Origin: Roseiarcus sp036488815
GTDB lineage: Bacteria > Pseudomonadota > Alphaproteobacteria > Rhizobiales > Beijerinckiaceae
Reading direction: 5' to 3'
Length of the DNA: 64,000 bases
Assembly (NCBI GenBank): GCA_036488815.1
Contig: DASXGX010000083.1
Coordinates: 1 to 64,000, forward strand
Made by a program: the position numbers and the translations under genes. The notes beneath the pieces are model-generated. The model made no database searches and was not told the DNA's origin. It worked only from the letters and a program-made list of their open reading frames with translations. Shown here piece after piece: positions 25,012-32,780 of the stretch. The stretch's first letter is position 1, and each line of letters starts with the position of its first letter.

Positions 25012-26076
25012 TCAAGCCCACCCCGCCAGTTCCCGCCGCGCCAGCGTCTCCAGAACGCGAACGCCCTCCTCGCTGTCGTTGAGGCAGGGGATGGCGGCGA
25101 ATTTCTCGCCGCCCGCCGCTTTGAAATAGCCCGCGTTCTCGACGCCGATTTCCTCGAGCGTCTCAAGACAGTCGGCGACGAAGCCCGGCGTCAGCACTGC
25201 GAGGCGCCTGACGCCCTGAGCCGCCAGCTCTTTCACCGTATCCGCGGTGTAGGGCTTGATCCATTCCGCGCGCCCGAAGCGCGATTGGAAGGTCATCCGC
25301 AGGCGGTTCTCCGGCAAACCCAGCGCTTGGCGCAGCAGGCGGGTCGTCTTGGCGCAGTGGCAATAATAGGGGTCGCCCTTGTCGAAATACTCCTGCGGAA
25401 TCCCGTGGAACGAGGCGAGCAGCAGTTCGGGCTCGAAATCGAGCTTGGCGAGCGCGGCTCGGGTCGAACGGGCGAGCGCCTCGATATAGAGCGGGTCGTC
25501 ATAGTAGGGCGCCGCGACCCGCAAGGTCGGCTGCCAGCGCATGAGCTTGAGCGCGTCGAACGCCTTGTCGCAGACGGTCGCCGACGTCGCGGCGCAATAT
25601 TGGGGATAGAGCGGCACGAGCAGGATGCGGTCGCAGCCCTTCGCCTGGAGCGCGGCGAGGCGTTCGCCGATCGCCGGCTTGCCGTAGCGCATCGCCCAAT
25701 CGATCTCGAGCCTTCCCTCGCCGGGGGTCCCCGACAATGCCGCGGCGAGCTTACCGGCTTGCGAGCGGGTGATCGTCTTGAGCGGGCTCTCGTCGCGCTC
25801 CTTGTTCCAGATCGATGCGTAATCCTTGCCCTTCGCGCCCGGCCGCTTGGTGAGGATGATGAGGTTCAGGATCGGCCACCAGAGCCAGCGCGGCGTCTCG
25901 ATGACGCGCCGGTCGGACAGGAACTCCTTGAGATACCGGCGCATCGACCAATAGTCGGTCCCCTCCGGCGTGCCGAGATTGACCAGCAAAACGCCGATCC
26001 GCCCGCTGCGCACGGGCGGATGGTCTTTCGGCCGCGGCGAGGCGTGAAACTCGCCCAACGAGATTGGCGCGTTCAT
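25012..26076 (-). CDS. hemH: Ferrochelatase
   Basis: HemH inserts Fe(II) into protoporphyrin IX at the membrane face. The 354-residue protein has GVLLVNLGTPEGTDY near 28, the catalytic His in LLASFHGIPQEYF near 215 and the acidic segment TPGFVADCLETLEEIG near 295-310. It starts nine bases after the msrB stop, so the two are co-transcribed. The 274-bp gap downstream (24738-25011) shows only GC-rich repeat-like sequence and no gene. Confidence 0.97.
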   Translation of the reverse strand: MNAPISLGEFHASPRPKDHPPVRSGRIGVLLVNLGTPEGTDYWSMRRYLKEFLSDRRVIETPRWLWWPILNLIILTKRPGAKGKDYASIWNKERDESPLKTITRSQAGKLAAALSGTPGEGRLEIDWAMRYGKPAIGERLAALQAKGCDRILLVPLYPQYCAATSATVCDKAFDALKLMRWQPTLRVAAPYYDDPLYIEALARSTRAALAKLDFEPELLLASFHGIPQEYFDKGDPYYCHCAKTTRLLRQALGLPENRLRMTFQSRFGRAEWIKPYTADTVKELAAQGVRRLAVLTPGFVADCLETLEEIGVENAGYFKAAGGEKFAAIPCLNDSEEGVRVLETLARRELAGWA

Positions 26077-26085
26077 GAGACGCGC

Positions 26086-26487
26086 TCAAGCCGGCGTGAA
26101 GTTCGTCGCGACGCCGTTGATGCAATAGCGCAAGTTGGTCGGCGGCGGCCCGTCGGGAAAGACATGGCCGAGATGCGAACCGCAGCGCGAGCAATGGACT
26201 TCGGTGCGCGTCATTCCCCAACTCCGGTCGACCGTGGTCTCCACCGAACCCGGCACCGGATCGTTGAAGCTCGGCCAGCCGGTGCCGCTCTCGAACTTGG
26301 TCGCCGATTGGAACAGCGGCTGACCGCAGCCGGCGCAGGAAAAGACGCCGGCCCGCTTTTCGTAGTTGAGCGCGCAGCTTCCGGCGCGTTCAGTGCCATG
26401 CTCGCGCATGATCGAATATTGTTCCGGCGTCAGCAGCGCGCGCCACTCGGCCTCGGTGTGCGTCACGGGATAAGTGTTCTGTTTCAT
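26086..26487 (-). CDS. msrB: Peptide-methionine (R)-S-oxide reductase
   Basis: MsrB repairs the R-isomer of oxidised methionine. In 133 residues it has two CxxC zinc motifs (CAGC near 52 and CSRC near 99), the substrate block GTGWPSF near 69 and the catalytic Cys in RYCINGVA near 121. AAGGAG lies seven bases upstream of the ATG. It forms an operon with hemH. The protein has no signal peptide, so it is cytoplasmic. Confidence 0.97.
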   Translation of the reverse strand: MKQNTYPVTHTEAEWRALLTPEQYSIMREHGTERAGSCALNYEKRAGVFSCAGCGQPLFQSATKFESGTGWPSFNDPVPGSVETTVDRSWGMTRTEVHCSRCGSHLGHVFPDGPPPTNLRYCINGVATNFTPA

Positions 26488-26654
26488 AGGGTCTCCTTCG
26501 CGCCAGGCGGTTCGTTTGCAGGGCGGCCGGCGCCGTCGCTTTCGAGGAGGGTTCGCCGCAGCATATGGGGAGCCTCGGCAGCCGCCGCCACTCTATCAGG
26601 CCATCCCTCGGGTGAAAACGCCGCCCCTCCCCTTCGCCTGAGCGCGGCCGATTG

Positions 26655-28427
26655 TTACGGCGCGGCCAACTCGCTTTCGCCATGCATGAACTGCGCCCGA
26701 GCGAGCCGCGCGAAGACGCCGCCCTCGGCGACGAGCGAATCGAAGGTCCCGCTTTCGACGACCTCGCCCCTGTCGAACACGAGAATGCGATCCGCCCTGC
26801 GGATGGTGGAGAGGCGATGCGCGATGACAAAGGTGGTGCGACCGCGTGTCGCCTCGTCGAGCGCGCCCTGCAACTGGCGCTCGGTCGCGGCGTCGAGGGC
26901 GCTCGTCGCCTCGTCGAGGATCATGATCGGCGGGTCCTTGAGCAGCGCGCGGGCGATGGCGAGGCGCTGGCGCTCGCCGCCGGAGAGGTTGCGGCCATGC
27001 TCGCCGATGACGGTCTCGAGACCGCGCGGCTGCTCGCTGACGAAGTCGCTCGCCTGGGCGCGGCGGAGCGCCTCGGCGATCTCGCTCATGTTCGCGTCCG
27101 GCTTGCCTATGCGCAAATTCTCCTCGATCGAGCGGGCGAAAATGAACGGCTCCTGAAACACGACGCCGATCGCGCCGCGAAGCGACGCGAGGGTCAGTTC
27201 ACGAATGTCGCGCCCGTCGACGGTGATGCGGCCACGCGTCGGGTCATAGACGCGGTGCAGCAGCGCAAGCGTCGTCGACTTGCCCGAGCCGGTCGCCCCG
27301 ACCAGGGCGAGCGTCGTGCCGGGCGGCGCGTCGAACGTGAGACCGCGCACGGCGTCGCGCCGCGCGTCGTAGGCGAACGAAACATCCTCGAACCGCACAT
27401 GACCCTGAAAGTGCGCGACCTTCGCGGCGCCCGGCCGGTCGACGACGTTCGAGGACGTGTCGAGGACCTCGAAGAACTGGGCGAGCTTGGGCGCCTGCCC
27501 GAACAGAAAATTGACGAAGCCGACGATCTGCTCGAGCCGTCCGATCAGCATCGTCGCGAGCCCCATGAAGGTCGCGATCTCGCCGACGCTCGTCATCCCG
27601 CGCATATGGAGCCAGACGCCGAGAAGAAAGATGGCGAGCAGGGCGAGCGTGGCGCTGGCGCGTGTCGCGACGCTCGCGATCGCCCACCAGGTCAAAACAG
27701 GAAATTGCGCGCTGAGAAGCCGCTCGGTCATGCGGCGCATCTCTCGCGTCTCCTCCTCGACGCGGGCGAAGCTCTGCACGACCGGCATATTGCCGAGCAC
27801 GTCCGAGACCCGCTCGGCGAGATTGGCGCTGACTTCGTCGGCGGCGGTCTGCATCGTCTCGGTGCGCCGGATGACGAAATTCATCACCGCCCCGAAGACG
27901 AACACACGCGCGATCAGAATCGCGCCCAATCGCCAATTCTTGAACAGGGTGAGCGGCAGCAGCACGAACAGCGACACCAAGCTCGCACAGTGCTCGCGAA
28001 AGAACGCCAGCCAGACGCCGAACATTCCGGCCGAACCCTCGATCATGATCTTGAGCAGCCGCCCCGAATGCGCGCTGGCGTGGAAGCTCATCGGCAAATG
28101 CAGAACATGTTCGAAATAGGCGGCCATCACGCCGACCCGCCGGCTATGGACGAGCCGATCGGCGTGCAGCGCGACCAGGATGCCGGCGACGATCGAGAAG
28201 ACCGCAAACCCGGTCCAGGCCGCGAGCAAGGGCGCGACGTCGCCCCAGGTCGCCGCGAGGCCCGACTGCTGCGCCGTCGAAAGGCGGTCTATCACCCGGC
28301 CGTAGAGCAGAGGCTCTGCGAATTGGGCCGAAGCCAGCGCGAGATTGGCGACGACGAGCATCGTCGCCGTCGCCTTGACCGGGCGCAATTGAGTGAGAAC
28401 GCGCCCGTAGAGGCGAAAAAACGACAT
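26655..28427 (-). CDS. ABC exporter, NdvA-like (fused permease and ATPase)
   Basis: A 590-residue half-transporter with six TM segments (about 20-320) and one nucleotide-binding domain: Walker A LVGATGSGKSTT near 385, Q-loop GVVFQEPFIFARS, signature NLSGGERQRLAIARALL near 490, Walker B IMILDEATSALD and the H-loop IAHRLSTIRRAD. The start MSFFRLYGRVL and AQFAEPLLYGRVIDRL resemble NdvA, which exports cyclic beta-1,2-glucan in Rhizobiaceae, and the length is right. No ndvB synthase is in the window, so the substrate is uncertain; lipid or peptide export is possible. The open frame extends 29 codons upstream without support. Confidence 0.85.
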   Translation of the reverse strand: MSFFRLYGRVLTQLRPVKATATMLVVANLALASAQFAEPLLYGRVIDRLSTAQQSGLAATWGDVAPLLAAWTGFAVFSIVAGILVALHADRLVHSRRVGVMAAYFEHVLHLPMSFHASAHSGRLLKIMIEGSAGMFGVWLAFFREHCASLVSLFVLLPLTLFKNWRLGAILIARVFVFGAVMNFVIRRTETMQTAADEVSANLAERVSDVLGNMPVVQSFARVEEETREMRRMTERLLSAQFPVLTWWAIASVATRASATLALLAIFLLGVWLHMRGMTSVGEIATFMGLATMLIGRLEQIVGFVNFLFGQAPKLAQFFEVLDTSSNVVDRPGAAKVAHFQGHVRFEDVSFAYDARRDAVRGLTFDAPPGTTLALVGATGSGKSTTLALLHRVYDPTRGRITVDGRDIRELTLASLRGAIGVVFQEPFIFARSIEENLRIGKPDANMSEIAEALRRAQASDFVSEQPRGLETVIGEHGRNLSGGERQRLAIARALLKDPPIMILDEATSALDAATERQLQGALDEATRGRTTFVIAHRLSTIRRADRILVFDRGEVVESGTFDSLVAEGGVFARLARAQFMHGESELAAP

Positions 28428-28519
28428 GGCGGCGAAGCGAATTGGAGCTAGGCCCGGCCGCCAGAACGGCGAGCCGAGCGGATTGCTTTTAGGCGAACGC
28501 CTCCGCAAAATCACGACCT

Positions 28520-29335
28520 ATGTCGCCAAGCCCTTTTCGCGTCTGGGGACGCCGCATCGCCGGCGCCGCCGCGATCGTCGCGGCGCTTTATCTCTCGCTC
28601 GCCTATGAGATCGCGCCGACGTACTGGCGCCACTACGAGCGCCAAGCGGGGCTGGCAGATAAGCCGATGATCACCCATACCGCGCTCGGCATTCCCGGCG
28701 ACGCGCTCAACATTGGCCTCGTCGGCCGGCGCGACGACGTGATTTGCGCCATGCGGGCGGCCGGATGGCGGCCGGCCGACGCCGTGACCTGGCGTTCCAG
28801 CGCCGAGATCGCCAGCAGCGTGCTGCTGCGGCGCGCCTATCCGACCGCCCCGGTCAGCGATCTCTACTACGCCGGGCGCCGGCAGGATCTCGCCTTCCAG
28901 AAAGCCTCCGGCGCCAGCCCGAGCACGCGCCATCACGTGCGGTTGTGGCAAGTTCTTGCCTCCGGCGACGAGGGCGAACCGGTCTGGCTCGGCGCGGCGA
29001 CCTTCGATCGAAGCGTCGGCGTCAGCCATTTCACTGGCCAGGTGACGCATCATATCGCCCCCGACATCGACGCGGAACGCGACCGCCTCGCCGCCGACCT
29101 CGCAGCCGCCGGCGTCGTCCGCACCACCTATTCGGTGAGCGGCGTCGGCCCGACCGTGCTCGCCCGCAACGGCGGCGGGGATCCCTATTTCACGGACGGC
29201 GAAATCGCGATGTCGACGCTCTCGCGGGATTGCGCGACGCGCGCCGAGCCGCCGGTCGCGCTGCCAAACCGGCCCGCGGTCGAGGCGTCGAACGCGCTCG
29301 TCCGTTGGGTCAGGAACCTGTGGCGCCTGCTGTAG
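28520..29335 (+). CDS. LssY C-terminal domain protein
   Basis: A 271-residue protein with one N-terminal TM (IAGAAAIVAALYLSLAYEIA) and an LssY_C domain from about residue 45: GDALNIGLVGRRDDV, MRAAGWRPADAVTWRSS, APVSDLYYAGRRQDLAFQKA, then the HHVRLW block and SHFTGQVTHHIAPDIDAERD. The domain is often fused to PAP2 phosphatase or DedA modules elsewhere; here it stands alone with a membrane anchor. Its function is not established. It diverges from the ABC exporter gene and converges on the DUF2189 gene. Confidence 0.85.
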   Translation: MSPSPFRVWGRRIAGAAAIVAALYLSLAYEIAPTYWRHYERQAGLADKPMITHTALGIPGDALNIGLVGRRDDVICAMRAAGWRPADAVTWRSSAEIASSVLLRRAYPTAPVSDLYYAGRRQDLAFQKASGASPSTRHHVRLWQVLASGDEGEPVWLGAATFDRSVGVSHFTGQVTHHIAPDIDAERDRLAADLAAAGVVRTTYSVSGVGPTVLARNGGGDPYFTDGEIAMSTLSRDCATRAEPPVALPNRPAVEASNALVRWVRNLWRLL

Positions 29336-29347
29336 CCGCCGACGCCC

Positions 29348-30274
29348 TCATTGCCGCGGGCCCGTGTCTCCCGATTCGTTGTCCGGCCACGGGAAAAGGA
29401 ACGAGTGCGCGCTGGCGTGGTACCGCGGCGGCCTGCCCAACCCGCTCGGCAACTCCTCGGGGCGTTCGTGCGCGGGATCCCGGACGATCGCCCGGCGATA
29501 GAAGCGCCAGGTCGCATGGCCGAGAATGGGCATTACGACCGCGAGGCCGACAAACAGCGGCAGCGATCCGAGGATGAGCCCCGCCGCGACGATGACGCCC
29601 CACATGGCGATGGCGCCGGGGTTCTCCCATGCGGTGCGCAGCGAGGCGCCGATCGCCGGCACCAGCCCGACGTCGCGATCGAGCAGGAGCGGGAACGAGA
29701 CGACGCTGATGCACAGCGCCAGCACGGCGAAGCAGAAGCCGACGAAGCCGCCGACGAGGATCAGCCCCCAACCGCGCGAGGTCGTGAGGACATCGCCGAG
29801 GAAGTCCGTGGCCGAGGTGGGCGGATCCGGGCCGTAGAGCCAGACATAGAGGCCCTCGGCGGCGGCGATCCAGACGGCGAAGATCGCCGCCAGTACGAGG
29901 CCGAGCACGGCGATCGCCGGCAGCGCGGGCGATCTGAGGACGGCGAAGGCGTCGCGCCAGTCCGCGTTCAACCCGGCTTCGCGCCGGCGGCTCATCTGGT
30001 AGAGGCCGATGGCGAGGAAGGGTCCGACGATGGCGAAGCCAGCGGCGACCGGGAACACGAGTTGCAGCAGGTTGGCGAACGAGCCGAGATAGGTCAGGAC
30101 GATCCCGCCAAACACGTAGAACGCGCCGAGAAAGGCCAGATGCGAAGGCATGGCGCGAAAATCGTCGACGCCCTCGGCCAGCGCGGCGAAGCAATCGCGC
30201 GGGCCGATCTTGCGAAGCTCGGGCCGCGCCGCGAGCCCCTCCGGTCCGAAATAGACGTGAAAAGCGGATGTCAT
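29348..30274 (-). CDS. DUF2189 integral membrane protein
   Basis: A 308-residue protein with six or seven TM segments. The N-terminus RPELRKIGPRDCFAALAEG and VDDFRAMPSHLAFLGAFYV, and the central LYQMSRRREAG, match the DUF2189 pattern, in which a cytoplasmic start precedes paired helices. The last 45 residues are polar and likely cytoplasmic. The function of the family is unknown. It is convergent with the LssY_C gene, with 12 bp between stops. Confidence 0.83.
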   Translation of the reverse strand: MTSAFHVYFGPEGLAARPELRKIGPRDCFAALAEGVDDFRAMPSHLAFLGAFYVFGGIVLTYLGSFANLLQLVFPVAAGFAIVGPFLAIGLYQMSRRREAGLNADWRDAFAVLRSPALPAIAVLGLVLAAIFAVWIAAAEGLYVWLYGPDPPTSATDFLGDVLTTSRGWGLILVGGFVGFCFAVLALCISVVSFPLLLDRDVGLVPAIGASLRTAWENPGAIAMWGVIVAAGLILGSLPLFVGLAVVMPILGHATWRFYRRAIVRDPAHERPEELPSGLGRPPRYHASAHSFLFPWPDNESGDTGPRQ

Positions 30275-30410
30275 AGGCGTTCCTCCGCGTGCAGACGCCG
30301 ACGGAGTTTCGCGCGCAGCCTGGGAATGAACGGCCTACGTCACGAAATACGCGCGCGGCATCCGCATTAACATAGCGCAGTTGGGCCCAATGTCACGGGG
30401 ATGCGGGCGC

Positions 30411-31274
30411 TCAGCCCGAAAACACCACAGTCTTGCCGCCATTGAGCAGCACGCGGTCCTCGAGGTGATAGGCGAGCGCGCGGGAGAGGACGCGGCGCTC
30501 GATGTCGCGCCCCTTGCGCACGAGATCCTCGGGGGTGTCGTGATGGGTGATGCGCTCGACGTCCTGCTCGATGATCGGCCCTTCGTCGAGATCGGAGGTG
30601 ACGAAATGCGCCGTCGCGCCGATCAGCTTCACGCCGCGCGCGTGCGCCTGATGGTAGGGGCGCGCGCCTTTGAAGCCGGGCAGGAACGAATGATGGATGT
30701 TGATGCAGCGGCCCTGCAGCTTGGCGGCGAAGCCGTCGGACAGGATCTGCATGTAGCGGGCGAGCACGACGACGTCCGCCTTGGCGGAGCGGATGACGTC
30801 CCAGACCTGGGCCTCCTGCTCCATCTTCGTTTGTTTGTCGACGGGCAGATAGTGGAAGGGGATGTCGTCGAAATCGATGTGGTCGTAGGTCTCGCGGGGA
30901 TAGTTGGCGATGATGGCGACGACGTCCATCGCCAGTTCGCCGCTGCGCCAGCGGTAGAGCAGATCGACGAGGCAATGATCGAAGCGCGAGACCAGCAGCG
31001 CAACGCGCTTCTTCTCGTCCTGCGCCCGGATCGACCATTTCATGTTCAGCGCGGCGCTGAGCGAGGAGAAACCGGCCCGCAGGCTGGCGACGTCCGCCGT
31101 CTCGGTCGCGCCGTTGAAGGCGACGCGCATGAAGAAATTGCCGGTTTCCGTATCGTCGAACTGTTGCGCTTCCAGAATGTTGAAGCCGCCCTCGAACAGC
31201 GCCGCCGAGACCTTGGCGACGATTCCGGGCCGGTTGGCGCAGGACAAAGTCAGGATATGGCGCGGCACGGACAT
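30411..31274 (-). CDS. purU: Formyltetrahydrofolate deformylase
   Basis: PurU hydrolyses 10-formyl-THF to formate and THF, balancing one-carbon pools. The 287-residue protein has an N-terminal ACT domain (LTLSCANRPGIVAKVSAALF, residues 8-80) and a formyl-transferase fold with CINIHHSFLPGFKGARPYHQ near 198-217 holding the catalytic His, and TSDLDEGPII near 232 with the catalytic Asp. GGGGGAG precedes the ATG. In methylotrophic alphaproteobacteria the enzyme can supply formate; that use here is speculation. Confidence 0.96.
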   Translation of the reverse strand: MSVPRHILTLSCANRPGIVAKVSAALFEGGFNILEAQQFDDTETGNFFMRVAFNGATETADVASLRAGFSSLSAALNMKWSIRAQDEKKRVALLVSRFDHCLVDLLYRWRSGELAMDVVAIIANYPRETYDHIDFDDIPFHYLPVDKQTKMEQEAQVWDVIRSAKADVVVLARYMQILSDGFAAKLQGRCINIHHSFLPGFKGARPYHQAHARGVKLIGATAHFVTSDLDEGPIIEQDVERITHHDTPEDLVRKGRDIERRVLSRALAYHLEDRVLLNGGKTVVFSG

Positions 31275-31414
31275 GGACAGCGACTCCCCCGGCCCGTCGA
31301 TCCGCCCGGGGCCGCTCGGGCGACACTGCTAGAGCAAAGTCTCTCAAAGCCGCAAGGGCGCGTAAAGCCACGCCGCCGAATGGAAAATCGGCGCAGGCCT
31401 AGAATTTTTGCTCG

Positions 31415-32026
31415 CTATGGCGTGATCTTGCCCAAAAAGCCCTCGACCGTCGGCAGCATGGTCGCGACGATCCGGTCCACCCCTTCGCGCGTCGGATGCA
31501 ACCCGTCCGGCTGATTGAGCTTCGGATCGCCCGCGATCCCGGCGAGGAAGAACGGGTAGAGCGTGACGCCGTAGCGCTTGGCGAGATCCGGGTAGATGGC
31601 GTCGAACCGCCGCTGGTAGTCGGACCCGAGGTTGGGCGCGGCGCGCATCCCAGCCAGCAGCGTCGGGATATGCCGGGCGCGCGCCTTTTCCAGGATCTGG
31701 GCAAGCGTCTTTTCCGTCTCGCCTGGGTCGGCGCCGCGCAGCATGTCGTTGGCGCCGAGTTCGACGATCAGCGCATCGGTCCCCTCGGGGACGCTCCAAT
31801 CGAATCGAGCAAGGCCGCCCGCCGCCGTGTCGCCGGAAACGCCGGCGTTGGCGACCTCGACATCGAATCCCTTCGCTTTCAGCGCCCGCTGCAGGGCGTC
31901 AGGAAACCCCTGGCCGGGCGGTAGTCCGAACCCCGCGGTGAGGCTGTCGCCGAGCGCGACGATCCGCAACGTCCGCGCCTGCGCGGCTGGCGCGAGGGCA
32001 AGCGCGACCAGCAGCGCAAGGGCCAT
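31415..32026 (-). CDS. SGNH/GDSL arylesterase (TesA-like)
   Basis: A 203-residue secreted esterase. A short signal (ALALLVALALAPAAQA, cleavage near 17) is followed by the SGNH blocks: I-VALGDSLTAGFGLPPG with Ser28, GVSGDTAAGG (Gly), LGANDMLRG (Asn) near 93 and the Asp-His pair in PDGLHPTREG near 173-177. It matches E. coli TesA, whose gene also lies next to ybbA/ybbP; here the ABC pair begins 64 bp away on the opposite strand. The signal peptide lacks a basic N-region, so an upstream non-ATG start is possible. Confidence 0.9.
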   Translation of the reverse strand: MALALLVALALAPAAQARTLRIVALGDSLTAGFGLPPGQGFPDALQRALKAKGFDVEVANAGVSGDTAAGGLARFDWSVPEGTDALIVELGANDMLRGADPGETEKTLAQILEKARARHIPTLLAGMRAAPNLGSDYQRRFDAIYPDLAKRYGVTLYPFFLAGIAGDPKLNQPDGLHPTREGVDRIVATMLPTVEGFLGKITP

Positions 32027-32090
32027 CGCCTGGACGCGGCTCAGAAAATGCCCATATGACGGAGACTCTGGCCGGAGGAATATCTTCACG

Positions 32091-32780
32091 ATGGCGAATC
32101 CTGCGATCGAATTGCGCGACGTCGACTTGAGTCTCGGCGAAGGCGCAGCCAGGGTGCATATATTGCGAAAAATCAGCCTGACAATCGCTCGCGGCGAGGC
32201 GATCGGCCTCGTCGGCGCGTCAGGGTCGGGGAAATCGACGCTGCTGATGACGATGGCGGGCCTCGAGCGGCCGGACGGCGGCTCGGTGCGCGTCGACGGC
32301 GTCGCCATCGAGGCGATGGGGGAAGACGCGCTCGCCCGGTTTCGCGGCGAGCGGATCGGAATCGTGTTCCAATCGTTCCACCTGATACCCACCATGACGG
32401 CGCTCGAAAACGTCGCCGCGCCGCTCGAACTCGCCGGCGCGGCGGACGCCTTCCCGCGCGCCGAGGCGGAACTTGCGCTCGTCGGGCTCGTCGGGCGCAA
32501 AAGCCACTACCCCGCGCAGCTCTCCGGCGGCGAACAGCAGCGGGTCGCCCTTGCGCGCGCCCTCGCCCCGCAGCCGTCGCTCCTTATCGCGGACGAACCG
32601 ACTGGCAACCTCGACGAGGAGACCGGACGGACGATCATCAATCTCCTCTTCGACGCGCCGTCGCGCCGGGGCGCCACGCTCGTTCTCGTCACGCATGATC
32701 AAGCGCTCGCGGCGCGGTGCGACCGGACGTTGCGCATGCGCTCGGGCGTTCTCGAGCCGCTCGCCTCGGCGGCGGCATGA
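32091..32780 (+). CDS. ABC transporter ATPase (YbbA/LolD-like)
   Basis: A 229-residue nucleotide-binding protein: Walker A GLVGASGSGKSTLL (residues 39-52), Q-loop GIVFQSFHLIPTMTA, signature QLSGGEQQRVALARAL near 143-158, Walker B LLIADEPTGNLDEET and H-loop LVTHDQ. The sequence belongs to the MacB/LolD group of ATPases that partner FtsX-like permeases. The stop overlaps the permease start (ATGA). Pairing with a TesA-like gene across the divergent gap suggests the YbbAP system; its substrate is not settled. Confidence 0.93.
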   Translation: MANPAIELRDVDLSLGEGAARVHILRKISLTIARGEAIGLVGASGSGKSTLLMTMAGLERPDGGSVRVDGVAIEAMGEDALARFRGERIGIVFQSFHLIPTMTALENVAAPLELAGAADAFPRAEAELALVGLVGRKSHYPAQLSGGEQQRVALARALAPQPSLLIADEPTGNLDEETGRTIINLLFDAPSRRGATLVLVTHDQALAARCDRTLRMRSGVLEPLASAAA